Positions 8,754 to 19,213 of a stretch of DNA of 64,000 nucleotides are shown here, piece after piece. The stretch covers positions 43,638 to 107,637 of the forward strand of contig JAIRVG010000003.1 of assembly GCA_031253995.1 (NCBI GenBank). Direction: 5' to 3'. The translations under genes were made by a program, and so were the position numbers. Under the pieces are notes generated by a model. The model ran no database searches. It was not told the origin of the DNA and saw only the letters and a list, made by a program, of their open reading frames with translations. Source of the DNA: Paucimonas sp. (lineage in GTDB: Bacteria > Pseudomonadota > Gammaproteobacteria > Pseudomonadales > Pseudomonadaceae). How positions within the stretch are numbered: position 1 is the stretch's first letter; each line of letters starts with the position of its first letter.

Positions 8754-9587
8754 TCAGGCGGATTGGCGCACCGGCGTGGCGCTGCGCTGCAGCAGGTCGA
8801 GCACCCCGCTCACCACCCGCGGATCGGACAGCACGCGCTGGTGACCACCCTCCTCCAGCATCAGCAGGCGGCTGTCGAACCAGGCGTCGTGGATCAGTTG
8901 CGCTTCGCCGGCAGGCACCAGCTGGTCATCCTTGGCGTGCACGATGAGGCCGGGCAGGTCCAGTTGATAGCCGCTGACATCCAGGTGCTCGATCGCCACG
9001 CCCACATCCCGCTCGACCTTGCGAATGAACGCCGCCCGCGCCCGCGGCGGAAGGTTCAGGCGCCGGGCGAAACCGCGCACCACGCCCAGCAGGCGCGAAG
9101 GTGCGGCGATGCTGACCACGGCTTCGGCCCGCAGGCCCCACTGCAAGGCGAGCAACAGGCTGGCGCCGCCCATGGAGTGACCGATCACCGCCTTCAGCGG
9201 CGGCAACTCGGCAGCAGCTTCCAGCATGGCCCGGGCGAACAGGCCGACATGCGCCTCGTCACCAGGCGAACGCCCGTGACCCGGACCGTCCAGGGCCACG
9301 GCGGTATAGCCCGCCTCCACCAGCGCGTCGATCAGACTCGCGAATTGCGTCGGCCGACCTTCCCAGCCATGCATCAGCAGCACCGTCGGACCCTGCCCCC
9401 AACGCAGCGCAGACAGCCCGAAGCGCAGGGTGATGCGCTCGGCCCGCGCCAGCACCGGCAGCTCCCAGTCCCGCGGTGGCTGGGTGTAGGGTGTGGTGAA
9501 CGCCCGGTGCATCTTGCTGGCGATATGCCCGGGGATCAGCCGCCCCAGGGTGCCGTTGACGCCACGAATCCAGCTCAAGGTATTCAT
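8754..9587 (-). CDS. Alpha/beta-fold hydrolase
   Basis: A 277-residue alpha/beta hydrolase. The oxyanion-hole motif HGWEG is near residue 75 and the nucleophile elbow GHSMGG near 137. The acid lies in the HAKDDQLVP strand, and the catalytic histidine is in EEGGHQRVLSDPRV near the C-terminus. The full catalytic triad is therefore present and the enzyme should be active as an esterase, lipase or related hydrolase. There is no signal peptide. It lies 22 bases downstream of a TetR gene in the same direction, which suggests one operon under TetR control. The substrate is unknown. Confidence 0.9.
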   Translation of the reverse strand: MNTLSWIRGVNGTLGRLIPGHIASKMHRAFTTPYTQPPRDWELPVLARAERITLRFGLSALRWGQGPTVLLMHGWEGRPTQFASLIDALVEAGYTAVALDGPGHGRSPGDEAHVGLFARAMLEAAAELPPLKAVIGHSMGGASLLLALQWGLRAEAVVSIAAPSRLLGVVRGFARRLNLPPRARAAFIRKVERDVGVAIEHLDVSGYQLDLPGLIVHAKDDQLVPAGEAQLIHDAWFDSRLLMLEEGGHQRVLSDPRVVSGVLDLLQRSATPVRQSA

Positions 9588-9609
9588 CGCTTCGCTCCAG
9601 TGGGGTGGA

Positions 9610-10149
9610 TCAGATCACCGCCGTCTTGGCGGCACGCAGAATGCGGTCGGAGAGTTCATCGGTGCCCAGGGCCCGGGCCAGGGCCAGGCCGCCGACCATC
9701 AAGGCGAGGTCGGCGAAGAACTTGTCGGCGTCCTCGGGGCTGTCTACCAGGGCCGCAGCCATCAGTTCGATATGCTCGGCGAGCACTTCGCGGAAGGCAT
9801 CCGGCAGGCGGGTCATCTCGCTCAGTGCGCTGGGCAACGGACAGGCGCCCTCGGTGGAATCACGGTGCTTGCGCGACAGGTAGAACGCCGCCACCAGCGC
9901 GCGACGGGCCTGGCCATCCAGCGCGGGGTCGACCTGGGCCAGCAAGGCGCGACGCTCGCCAAGCAGTTCGCGGAAGGCTTCCAGCATCAGCGCGTCCTTG
10001 CTCTCGAAGTGCGCGTAGAAGCCACCGACGGTAAGGCCGGCGGCGTTCATCACCTGGTTGACGCTGGGATCCGCAGGACCGTGCTGCACCAGCGCGCAGC
10101 GAGCGGCATCGAGAATGCGTTCACGGGTCTTGGCTTTCTTGTCGCTCAT
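9610..10149 (-). CDS. TetR family transcriptional regulator
   Basis: A 179-residue TetR/AcrR-type repressor. The N-terminal helix-turn-helix spans residues 5-55 (KAKTRERILDAARCALVQHG, then VGGFYAHFESKDALMLEA). The variable C-terminal part would bind the ligand. The ATG at 10,149 was chosen over an upstream GTG because AGGTG lies at Shine-Dalgarno distance. Two overlapping palindromes lie immediately upstream (10,164-10,194), fitting autoregulation and control of the hydrolase behind it. The ligand is unknown. Confidence 0.9.
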   Translation of the reverse strand: MSDKKAKTRERILDAARCALVQHGPADPSVNQVMNAAGLTVGGFYAHFESKDALMLEAFRELLGERRALLAQVDPALDGQARRALVAAFYLSRKHRDSTEGACPLPSALSEMTRLPDAFREVLAEHIELMAAALVDSPEDADKFFADLALMVGGLALARALGTDELSDRILRAAKTAVI

Positions 10150-10163
10150 GGCAGGCACCTGAA

Positions 10164-10194
10164 AATATTATGGAAGTAATATTATGCTCATAAT
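10164..10194. promoter_or_regulatory. Overlapping palindromes, probable TetR operator
   Basis: AATATTA-TGGAAG-TAATATT (10,164-10,183) is a perfect 7-6-7 inverted repeat. ATTATG-CT-CATAAT (10,181-10,194) is a second perfect palindrome sharing three bases with it. They lie 15 bases before the TetR start codon in an AT-rich pocket, the expected place for an autoregulatory operator. Binding is inferred. Confidence 0.7.
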
Positions 10195-10265
10195 ATTTAA
10201 AGGCAAGCCTTTTGCCCGGCCGCTTGTCGCGCCAGGGCAAAAAACTTTTTCGAGGGAAAAAACAA

Positions 10266-10294
10266 AAGGCTCATTCAATAATCGAATGAGCCTT
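10266..10294 (-). terminator. Terminator of the tRNA Glu-Ala-Glu-Ala operon
   Basis: A perfect 11-bp stem (AAGGCTCATTC and its complement) with a 7-base loop is followed on the minus strand by TTTTGTTTTTT. It lies 24 bases downstream of the last tRNA-Glu. Confidence 0.9.
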
Positions 10295-10317
10295 GAAATT
10301 CCGCAGAGCGGATAAAG

Positions 10318-10393
10318 TGGCGTCCCCTAGGGGACTCGAACCCCTGTTACCGCCGTGAAAGGGCGGTGTCCTAGGCCACTAGACGAAGGGGAC
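10318..10393 (-). tRNA. tRNA-Glu (TTC)
   Basis: A 76-base tRNA with encoded CCA and anticodon TTC in the CTTTCAC loop. Its sequence is identical to the copies at 10,567 and 53,193. It is the last gene of a four-tRNA operon. Confidence 0.97.
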
Positions 10394-10437
10394 TTGTAAC
10401 CTTCGTGCAGATCCGTTTTCACGAATCCTGGCGGAAT

Positions 10438-10513
10438 TGGTGGAGCTAAGCGGGATCGAACCGCTGACCTCCTGCATGCCATGCAGGCGCTCTCCCAGCT
10501 GAGCTATAGCCCC
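10438..10513 (-). tRNA. tRNA-Ala (GGC)
   Basis: A 76-base tRNA starting GGGGCTATAGCTCAGC, with anticodon GGC in the ATGGCAT loop and encoded CCA. It is identical to the copy at 10,719 and the third gene of the tRNA operon. Confidence 0.97.
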
Positions 10514-10566
10514 GGATTTCTAGCCTCTCGGCCCAGCGACCTCTTTCGACATCGCTTGTGCAAAAC

Positions 10567-10642
10567 TGGCGTCCCCTAGGGGACTCGAACCCCTGTTACC
10601 GCCGTGAAAGGGCGGTGTCCTAGGCCACTAGACGAAGGGGAC
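10567..10642 (-). tRNA. tRNA-Glu (TTC), second copy
   Basis: Identical to the tRNA-Glu at 10,318, with encoded CCA. It is the second gene of the four-tRNA operon Ala-Glu-Ala-Glu as read on the minus strand. Confidence 0.97.
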
Positions 10643-10718
10643 GCAACCCTTCTACCATTGACCGGTTCTTCGAACCGATCTGACCGCAGTCGCTGGAATT
10701 GACTGCCGATCTGGAATT

Positions 10719-10794
10719 TGGTGGAGCTAAGCGGGATCGAACCGCTGACCTCCTGCATGCCATGCAGGCGCTCTCCCAGCTGAGCTATAGCCCC
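10719..10794 (-). tRNA. tRNA-Ala (GGC), second copy
   Basis: Identical to the tRNA-Ala at 10,438. It is the first gene of the tRNA operon, about 75 bases downstream of a near-consensus sigma-70 promoter. Confidence 0.97.
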
Positions 10795-10871
10795 ACAATG
10801 TCGCTTTGAACTTGATCCGCTTGGCTGGGTGCTTCGCGTTTCGTTTTCGTTCATCGCTGTGGACGGGGCGC

Positions 10872-10900
10872 ATATTAAGATCGGATTGCAGACCTGTCAA
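10872..10900 (-). promoter_or_regulatory. Sigma-70 promoter of the tRNA operon
   Basis: A perfect TTGACA (10,900-10,895) and TAATAT (10,877-10,872) are spaced by exactly 17 bases. A GC-rich GCGCCCC discriminator follows, typical of stringently controlled stable-RNA promoters. An A/T-rich stretch upstream could act as an UP element. Confidence 0.92.
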
Positions 10901-10970
10901 ATATATTTTCAACAAAATTCAAAAATTTTTTCCCAGATAACAATCACTTACCGCCCTCCCCCGGCAAAAG

Positions 10971-10986
10971 CCCCGTATTTGCGGGG
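10971..10986 (-). terminator. Probable gltX terminator
   Basis: A short CCCCG/CGGGG hairpin with a 6-base loop, followed on the minus strand by CTTTT, lies about 110 bases after the gltX stop. The stem and T-tract are short, so confidence is moderate. Confidence 0.55.
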
Positions 10987-11093
10987 GATTGACGCTCCTG
11001 CGCAGGGCCCGGAAATGCCGCGGGGCGAACCCCCTGCCCCGGCACAGAGCCTCAGGCAGCGGATTCGCCCCGCGAAAAAACAGGCGTCAGCTG

Positions 11094-12575
11094 TCAGGCG
11101 ATGGTGCCCAGCAGCTTCTCCCATTCCTTGTTTTCTTTCTTCGAGACGCCGCCCAGCAGGTCCAGGGCCTGGCGCAGGCGATAGCGGGTCAGGTCCGGGC
11201 CGAGGATTTCCATGGCGTCGAGCACCGAGACCGAGCTGGCCTGGCCGGTGATCGCGGCGAACATCAGCGGCATGGCATCACGCAGCTTCAGCTCCAGGGC
11301 CTCGACCACCGCCTGGATGACCGCGGTGATACGCTCTTTTTCCCACTGGCGCAGGCTTTCCAGCTTCCACAGGATCAGTTGCATGACCTGGCGCACCTGG
11401 TCGGCGGACAGCTTCTTGTGCTCGAACAGTTTCGCGTCCAGCTTCAGCGCCCCTTCGAAGAAGAAGCCGCCCAGCGGGGCGATCTGGCTGAAGGTTTCCA
11501 CCCGGCCCTGCACGTGCGGGGCAATCTTCATCATGTAGTCGCTGTTGAATGCCCACTTCTGTACCCGCGCGGCGAATTCTTCCACCGGCAGGTCGCGCAG
11601 CCACTGGCCGTTGAGCCAGGACAGCTTCTCGATATCGAAGATCGGTCCGCCCAGGGACACGCGGGACAGGTCGAAGTGCTCGACCATCTCGGCCAGGGAG
11701 AACTTCTCGCGCTCGTCCGGCATCGACCAGCCCATGCGGCCCAGGTAGTTGAGCATGGCTTCCGGCATGAAGCCCATGCGCTCGTAGAAGGTCACCGAAG
11801 TCGGGTTCTTGCGCTTGGACAGCTTGCTCTTGTCCGGATTGCGCAGCAGCGGCATGTAGCACAGCTTGGGCTGTTCCCAGCCGAAGTATTCGTACAGCTT
11901 GATCAGCTTCGGCGCCGAGGGCAGCCACTCTTCGCCGCGCAGGACGTGGGTGATGCCCATCAGGTGGTCGTCGACCACGTTGGCCAGGAAGTAGGTCGGC
12001 AGGCCGTCGGTCTTCATCAGGACCTGCATGTCCATGCGGTCCCACGGGATCTCGACGTCGCCACGGAGCATGTCCGGGACCACGCAGACGCCTTCGCTCG
12101 GCACCTTCATGCGGATCACGTGAGGCTCGCCGGCGGCCAGGCGGCGCTGGACTTCCTCGGCCGACAGCAGCAGCGCGCGACCGTCGTAGCGCGGGGTCTC
12201 GCCGCGGGCCATCTGCTCGGCACGCATCTGGTCCAGCTCTTCGGCGGTGCAGAAACACGGGAAGGCATGACCCAGGTCGACCAGTTGCTGGGCGTATTCC
12301 TTGTAGATCTCACCCCGCTCGCTCTGCCGGTACGGGCCGTGCGGACCGCCGACATCCGGGCCTTCGGCCCATTCGATGCCGAGCCAGCGCAGGGCGTCGA
12401 AGATCTGTTGTTCGGATTCGCGGGTCGAACGCAACTGGTCGGTATCTTCGATACGCAGGATGAACTCACCGCCGTGCTGCTTGGCAAAGCAGTAGTTGAA
12501 CAGGGCGATGTAGGCGGTGCCGACGTGGGGATCGCCGGTAGGCGAAGGCGCGATGCGCGTGCGAACGGTGGTCAT
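11094..12575 (-). CDS. gltX: Glutamyl-tRNA synthetase GltX
   Basis: A class I aminoacyl-tRNA synthetase that charges tRNA-Glu in the cytoplasm. The 493-residue product has standard length. The Rossmann catalytic domain carries the HIGH-like motif [15 protein letters not shown] near residue 10 and the KMSKS-like motif [11 protein letters not shown] near 245-255. The helical anticodon-binding domain is C-terminal. The start [14 protein letters not shown] was chosen over a longer upstream frame because it is the family N-terminus. It lies just upstream of two tRNA-Glu genes, which have their own promoter, so the enzyme and its substrate are neighbours. Confidence 0.97.
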   Translation of the reverse strand: MTTVRTRIAPSPTGDPHVGTAYIALFNYCFAKQHGGEFILRIEDTDQLRSTRESEQQIFDALRWLGIEWAEGPDVGGPHGPYRQSERGEIYKEYAQQLVDLGHAFPCFCTAEELDQMRAEQMARGETPRYDGRALLLSAEEVQRRLAAGEPHVIRMKVPSEGVCVVPDMLRGDVEIPWDRMDMQVLMKTDGLPTYFLANVVDDHLMGITHVLRGEEWLPSAPKLIKLYEYFGWEQPKLCYMPLLRNPDKSKLSKRKNPTSVTFYERMGFMPEAMLNYLGRMGWSMPDEREKFSLAEMVEHFDLSRVSLGGPIFDIEKLSWLNGQWLRDLPVEEFAARVQKWAFNSDYMMKIAPHVQGRVETFSQIAPLGGFFFEGALKLDAKLFEHKKLSADQVRQVMQLILWKLESLRQWEKERITAVIQAVVEALELKLRDAMPLMFAAITGQASSVSVLDAMEILGPDLTRYRLRQALDLLGGVSKKENKEWEKLLGTIA

Positions 12576-12718
12576 GAGAGTCTCGAACAAGAGGTGAAAC
12601 AAAGCCGGGATGTTAACAGGGAGCAGGCGCCGGGCTCCAGTAATGGGCGCGATCGTCACTTGCGCCGGCGGATCCAAAATTTGTTAAATTTGGTTACATT
12701 TCTGGAACGATCGTCCTT

Positions 12719-13759
12719 ATGCCTGCCCAACTCAAGCGCCGTCTGCTGATTTTTCTTCTTTTGGTTGTCCTGGTTTCACTTGGCTTCTTCGCCCACTGGT
12801 ATTTCAAGGGTCGCTTCTATGAAAGCACCGACAATGCCTACGTGCAGGGCGAGATCACCCGGGTGTCCAGCCAGCTGAGCGCGCGTATCGATGCCGTCCT
12901 GGTGCAGGACAACCAGCATGTGAACAAGGGCGACCTGCTGGTGCGCCTCGAAGGCGACGACTTCCGCTTCGCCGTGGAACGCGCCCGCGCCACCCTCGAT
13001 ACCCGCCAGGCCGAGCACCTGCAGGCGGAAAGCCGCCTGACCCAGCAATCCAGCCTGATCGCCGCCGGCCAGGCCGAGGTGTCCGCCAGCCAGGCCACCC
13101 TCGGTCGCGCCCAGCTCGACCTCAATCGTGCCCAGGCCCTGCGCAAGCCGGGCTTCGTTTCCGAGGAACGGGTCACCACCCTGTCCGCGGAAAACAATGT
13201 CGCCCGCTCCCAGGTCAGCAAGGCCCAGGCCGACCTGCAGGGCCAGCGCCAGCAGGTCAGTGCGCTGGAAGCCGAACTCAAGCGCCTCGACGCGCAGATC
13301 GCCACCGCCCGCACCGACCTGGCCCAGGCCGAGCTGAACCTGACCCGCAGCGAAATCCACGCGCCGATCAGCGGCATGATCGGCCAGCGCGCCGCCCGTG
13401 ACGGCCAGTACGTGCAGAACGGTGCCTACCTGCTGTCCATCGTCCCCGACGAGGACATCTGGGTGCAGGCCAACTTCAAGGAAACCCAGATCGGCAAGAT
13501 GCAGCCCGGCCAGCGCGCCGAACTGGTCTTCGACAGCTACCCGGACACGCCGATCGAAGGCCGCGTCGACAGCCTGTTCGCCGCTTCCGGGGCGCAGTTC
13601 AGCCTGCTGCCGCCAGACAACGCCACCGGCAATTTCACCAAGGTCGTACAACGGATTCCGGTGAAGCTGACCTTCAGCGCCGACAACCCGCTGCATGGCC
13701 GCATCCGTCCGGGCATGTCGGTCACCGCCACCGTCGACCTGCGCAGCGATGGCCGGTGA
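12719..13759 (+). CDS. emrA: HlyD/EmrA-type membrane fusion protein
   Basis: The periplasmic adaptor of a tripartite drug-efflux pump. The 346-residue protein has one N-terminal membrane helix (residues about 8-28, LLIFLLLVVLVSLGFFAHWY). A biotinyl-lipoyl-like half follows (TDNAYVQGEITRVSSQLSAR), then a long coiled-coil hairpin with repeated Q/A/L residues (about 80-205), the second lipoyl half (IHAPISGMIGQRAARDGQYV) and a beta-barrel. It overlaps the MFS transporter gene by 11 bases, so the two form a translationally coupled EmrAB-like unit. No outer-membrane channel gene is adjacent. The substrate is unknown. Confidence 0.92.
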   Translation: MPAQLKRRLLIFLLLVVLVSLGFFAHWYFKGRFYESTDNAYVQGEITRVSSQLSARIDAVLVQDNQHVNKGDLLVRLEGDDFRFAVERARATLDTRQAEHLQAESRLTQQSSLIAAGQAEVSASQATLGRAQLDLNRAQALRKPGFVSEERVTTLSAENNVARSQVSKAQADLQGQRQQVSALEAELKRLDAQIATARTDLAQAELNLTRSEIHAPISGMIGQRAARDGQYVQNGAYLLSIVPDEDIWVQANFKETQIGKMQPGQRAELVFDSYPDTPIEGRVDSLFAASGAQFSLLPPDNATGNFTKVVQRIPVKLTFSADNPLHGRIRPGMSVTATVDLRSDGR

Positions 13760-15299
13760 TCAACTGATCCGTCCCGTCGGCGAACCGAGCCGGCGCGACT
13801 GGATCGCGGTCATGAGCGCGATGCTCGGCGCCTTCATGGCCGTGCTCGACATCCAGATCACCAACTCCTCGCTCAAGGACATCCAGGGCGCGCTGTCGGC
13901 CACCCTGGAAGAAGGCTCGTGGATTTCCACCTCCTACCTGGTGGCCGAGATCATCATGATCCCGCTCACCGCCTGGCTGGTGCAGTTGCTCTCGGCGCGG
14001 CGCCTGGCGGTGTGGGTGTCGCTGGGCTTCCTCGCTTCCTCGCTGCTGTGCTCCATGGCCTGGAACCTGGAAAGCATGATCACCTTCCGCGCCCTGCAGG
14101 GTTTCACCGGCGGCGCGCTGATCCCGCTGGCGTTCACCCTGACCCTGATCAAGCTGCCGGAACACCACCGCGCCAAGGGCATGGCGATGTTCGCCATGAC
14201 CGCCACCTTCGCCCCCTCCATCGGCCCGGCCCTGGGCGGCTGGCTTACGGAAAACTGGGGCTGGGAGTACATCTTCTATATCAACATCCCGCCCGGCCTG
14301 ATCATGATCGCCGGCCTGCTCTACGGGCTGGAGAAGAAGGAAGCGCACTGGGAACTGCTCAAGAGCACGGACTACGCCGGCATCGTCACCCTCGGCGTCG
14401 GCCTGGGCTGCCTGCAGGTGTTCCTTGAAGAGGGGCATCGCAAGGACTGGCTGGAGTCGAGCCTGATCGTCGGCCTGGGCAGCATCGCCCTGGTCAGCCT
14501 GATCGCCTTCGTCATCCTGCAGTTGTCCCGGCCCAACCCGCTGATCAACCTGCGCATCCTGAGCAACCGCAACTTCGGCCTGTCGAGCATCGCCAGCCTT
14601 GGCATGGGTGTGGGCCTGTACGGGTCGATCTACCTGCTGCCGCTGTACCTGGCGCAGATCCAGAACTACAACGCCCTGCAGATCGGCGAGGTGATCATGT
14701 GGATGGGCGTGCCGCAGCTGTTCCTGATCCCGCTGGTGCCGAAGCTGATGAAGGTGATTGCGCCGAAGGTCCTCTGTGCCATCGGCTTCGGCCTGTTCGG
14801 CCTGGCCAGCTTCGGTTCCGGGCTGCTCAATCCGGATTTCGCGGGCGACCAGTTCAACCATATCCAGATCATCCGTGCCCTGGGACAGCCGATGATCATG
14901 GTGACCATCTCGCTGATCGCCACGGCCTATATCCAGCCGCAGGACGCGGGGTCGGCGTCGAGCCTGTTCAATATCCTGCGCAACCTGGGCGGGGCAATCG
15001 GCATCGCACTGCTGGCGACCTTGCTGGATGCGCGGGCCAAGGTGTATTTCGATTATCTGCGTGAGTCGGTGGTGCCGAGCAATCCGGCGGTGGCGGAACG
15101 TCTGGCGCAACTGGCGGAGCGGCTGGGGAGTGACAATGCGGCGCTGGGCAAGTTGAGCGAGATCACTCACCAACAGGCGCTGATCATGGCGTACAACGAT
15201 GCCTTCCACTTTGTCGGGATCGGGTTGGCGATCAGCATGATTGCGGTGCTGTTGACCCGGAAGTTGCCGCAGGGCCTCAAGGCTGGAGAGGCGCATTGA
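13749..15299 (+). CDS. emrB: DHA2-family MFS multidrug transporter, EmrB-like
   Basis: A 516-residue inner-membrane proton-driven exporter of the 14-helix DHA2 branch (EmrB/QacA type). The first helix contains MSAMLGAFMAVLDIQITNSS, with the family Asp. Motif-C-like FAPSIGPALGGWLTENWGW lies in helix 5. The ATG at 13,749 gives the usual short cytoplasmic N-terminus and overlaps the emrA end. With EmrA it should move substrates across both membranes together with an outer-membrane channel encoded elsewhere. No regulator lies beside it. Confidence 0.93.
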   Translation: MAGDQLIRPVGEPSRRDWIAVMSAMLGAFMAVLDIQITNSSLKDIQGALSATLEEGSWISTSYLVAEIIMIPLTAWLVQLLSARRLAVWVSLGFLASSLLCSMAWNLESMITFRALQGFTGGALIPLAFTLTLIKLPEHHRAKGMAMFAMTATFAPSIGPALGGWLTENWGWEYIFYINIPPGLIMIAGLLYGLEKKEAHWELLKSTDYAGIVTLGVGLGCLQVFLEEGHRKDWLESSLIVGLGSIALVSLIAFVILQLSRPNPLINLRILSNRNFGLSSIASLGMGVGLYGSIYLLPLYLAQIQNYNALQIGEVIMWMGVPQLFLIPLVPKLMKVIAPKVLCAIGFGLFGLASFGSGLLNPDFAGDQFNHIQIIRALGQPMIMVTISLIATAYIQPQDAGSASSLFNILRNLGGAIGIALLATLLDARAKVYFDYLRESVVPSNPAVAERLAQLAERLGSDNAALGKLSEITHQQALIMAYNDAFHFVGIGLAISMIAVLLTRKLPQGLKAGEAH

Positions 15300-15304
15300 C
15301 CTTC

Positions 15305-15410
15305 AGGGCCTCATCGCTGGCAAGCCAGCTCCCACAGTGACCGCGTCGGCCTCAAATCCTGTGGTCAGCACAAAACCCTGTGGGAGCTGGCTTGCCAGCG
15401 ATGAGGCCCT
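15305..15410. repeat. REP pair (GTGGGAGCTGGCTTGCCAGC type)
   Basis: Two perfect 33-bp inverted arms (15,305-15,337 and 15,378-15,410) contain the REP unit GTGGGAGCTGGCTTGCCAGC. They fill the 129-bp gap between the convergent emrB and uvrB genes. The hairpin may also act as a transcription barrier. A related single remnant lies near 33,145-33,165. Confidence 0.9.
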
Positions 15411-15428
15411 CAAGAGCAATAAAGAACC

Positions 15429-17444
<2,016 letters not shown>

Positions 17445-17476
17445 GACGGACCTCTGGAGAAGTGCGGATACAGGGC

Positions 17477-17496
17477 AACTGTATTTTTAGCCAGTA
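17477..17496 (-). promoter_or_regulatory. LexA (SOS) box of uvrB
   Basis: AACTGTATTTTTAGCCAGTA contains CTG-N10-CAG with a TA-rich core. It closely resembles the LexA site of E. coli uvrB as I recall it. A TATAAC -10-like element sits next to it on the minus strand, so LexA would block RNA polymerase. Confidence 0.85.
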
Positions 17497-17650
17497 GTTA
17501 TACCCAATTAAAGGCGTCCTACGCCAGTTTCAACCCAACGTCTGGCGGATTTCCTACTGTTGACTGAAGGATTCGACTAACGGTCGAAAAATATTCCCGC
17601 AAACAGCAGGAAAAGCTGCGGCAGACTGTCGCCGTGACCGGTCGGTATCA

Positions 17651-17657
17651 CTATACT
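17651..17657 (+). promoter_or_regulatory. Putative -10 (CTATACT) of the aminotransferase gene
   Basis: CTATACT lies 84 bases upstream of the aminotransferase start. It matches the extended -10 preferred by RpoS, and sigma-70 could also use it. No good -35 is seen at 17 bases. Confidence 0.5.
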
Positions 17658-17740
17658 GACTCCCCGTTTGTGCACCGCTCTAGTGCATTCGGCTGGAGCG
17701 TGCAGACCCCTACTCACCTCCATTCAGAGCCAAGGTAATA

Positions 17741-18937
17741 ATGAGCCTGTTTTCCGCTGTCGAGCTGGCACCACGCGATCCCATTCTGGGCCTCAACGAA
17801 GCATTCAACGCCGACACCCGCACCGAGAAAGTCAACCTCGGCGTAGGCGTTTACTGCAACGAAGAAGGACGCATCCCACTGCTGCGTGCGGTCATCGAAG
17901 CCGAAACCCAACGTGCCGCCCAGCACGCTTCCCGCGGCTACCTGCCGATCGACGGTATCGCTGCCTACGACCAGGCCGTGCAGAAACTGCTGTTCGGTGC
18001 CGAGTCGCCACTGCTGGCCGAAGGCCGCGTGGTTACCGTGCAGGCCGTCGGTGGTACCGGTGCCCTGAAGATCGGTGCCGACTTCCTCAAGCAGCTGTCG
18101 CCGAACGCCGTCGTCGCCATCAGCGACCCGAGCTGGGAAAACCACCGCGCCCTGTTCGAGACCGCCGGCTTCCCGGTGCAGAACTACCGCTACTACGACG
18201 CGCCAAGCAACGACGTGAACCGCGCCGGCATGCTGGAAGACCTGAACAACCTGCCATCGGGTTCGATCATCGTCCTGCACGCCTGCTGCCATAACCCGAC
18301 CGGCGTCGACCTGAGCCTGGCGGACTGGAAAAACGTCCTGGAAGTGGTCAAGGCCAAGGGCCACGTGCCGTTCCTCGACATGGCCTACCAAGGCTTTGGC
18401 GACGGCATCGCCGAAGACGCCTTCGCCGTGCGCCTGTTCGCCGAGTCGGGCCTGGAGTTCTTTGTTTCCAGCTCGTTCTCCAAGTCGTTCTCGCTGTACG
18501 GCGAGCGTGTCGGCGCGCTGTCGATCGTCACCAGCGCCAAGGAAGAAAGCGCTCGCGTGCTGTCCCAGGTCAAGCGCGTGATCCGCACTACCTACTCCAA
18601 CCCGCCAACCCACGGTGCCAGCATCGTCGCCGCCGTACTGAACAGCGCCGAGCTGCGTCAGATGTGGGAAACCGAGCTGGGCGAGATGCGCGGCCGCATC
18701 CACGGCATGCGCAAGCAGATGGTCGACCTGCTGGCCGAATACGGCGCCAAGCGTGATTTCAGCTTCGTCGGTCGCCAGCGCGGCATGTTCTCCTACTCGG
18801 GCCTGAGCGTAGAGCAGGTGGCTCGCCTGAAGAACGAATACGGCATCTACGCCCTGGATACCGGCCGCATTTGCGTGGCCACGCTGAACCAGAGCAACAT
18901 CCACGTGGTGACCAAAGCCATCGTCGAAGTGCTGTAA
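17741..18937 (+). CDS. Aromatic/aspartate aminotransferase (class I)
   Basis: A PLP-dependent class I aminotransferase of 398 residues, similar in layout to TyrB/AspC/PhhC. It would interconvert aromatic amino acids or aspartate with their 2-oxo acids, using 2-oxoglutarate. Visible motifs are VGVYCNEEG at the N-terminus, DPSWENHRALF, HACCHNPTGVDLS, and the PLP-lysine region SSSFSKSFSLYGERVG around residue 245. The substrate-binding arginine region LDTGRICVATLNQSN is at the end. AAGGTAATA precedes the start codon. The choice between aromatic and aspartate substrate cannot be fixed here. Confidence 0.92.
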   Translation: MSLFSAVELAPRDPILGLNEAFNADTRTEKVNLGVGVYCNEEGRIPLLRAVIEAETQRAAQHASRGYLPIDGIAAYDQAVQKLLFGAESPLLAEGRVVTVQAVGGTGALKIGADFLKQLSPNAVVAISDPSWENHRALFETAGFPVQNYRYYDAPSNDVNRAGMLEDLNNLPSGSIIVLHACCHNPTGVDLSLADWKNVLEVVKAKGHVPFLDMAYQGFGDGIAEDAFAVRLFAESGLEFFVSSSFSKSFSLYGERVGALSIVTSAKEESARVLSQVKRVIRTTYSNPPTHGASIVAAVLNSAELRQMWETELGEMRGRIHGMRKQMVDLLAEYGAKRDFSFVGRQRGMFSYSGLSVEQVARLKNEYGIYALDTGRICVATLNQSNIHVVTKAIVEVL

Positions 18938-18998
18938 GCGACAAATTCCCGGGGGAAGCTTGACTTCCCCTTGGGAATCAGTAAGATACGCCCCAGAT

Positions 18999-19074
18999 TC
19001 CGCGATAGCTCAGTCGGTAGAGCAAATGACTGTTAATCATTGGGTCCCTGGTTCGAGTCCAGGTCGCGGAGCCA
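18999..19074 (+). tRNA. tRNA-Asn (GTT)
   Basis: A 76-base tRNA beginning TCCGCGATAGCTCAGTCGGT, with anticodon GTT in the CTGTTAA loop and encoded CCA. A strong terminator follows. Confidence 0.97.
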
Positions 19075-19082
19075 AATATTGA

Positions 19083-19113
19083 AAACCTCCAGATGCGCAA
19101 GCACTGGAGGTTT
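19083..19113 (+). terminator. tRNA-Asn terminator
   Basis: A 10-bp stem AAACCTCCAG/CTGGAGGTTT with an 11-base loop, followed by a run of T. Confidence 0.9.
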
Positions 19114-19125
19114 TTTTATTTCAGC

Positions 19126-19213
19126 CACAAGCTGCAAGTTTCAAGCTGCAAGAAAAAGCAGTCAGTGGTGCAATCGCTTTTTCTTGCAGCTTGAAACCTA
19201 CGGCTTGCAGCTC
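19126..19213. repeat. 'Caagctgcaagtttcaagctgcaag' repeat, copy 2 (inverted pair)
   Basis: The left arm (about 19,129-19,153, CAAGCTGCAAGTTTCAAGC) and the right arm (about 19,181-19,213, TTGCAGCTTGAAACCTACGG) are imperfect inverted copies of the element at 5,971 and 39,838. It separates the tRNA-Asn terminator from the convergent DUF1285 gene. Confidence 0.75.

Noticed and set aside
10576..10915. Small frames over the tRNA Glu-Ala genes
   Set aside because: They are translations of tRNA sequence and the tRNA promoter. No independent gene evidence.
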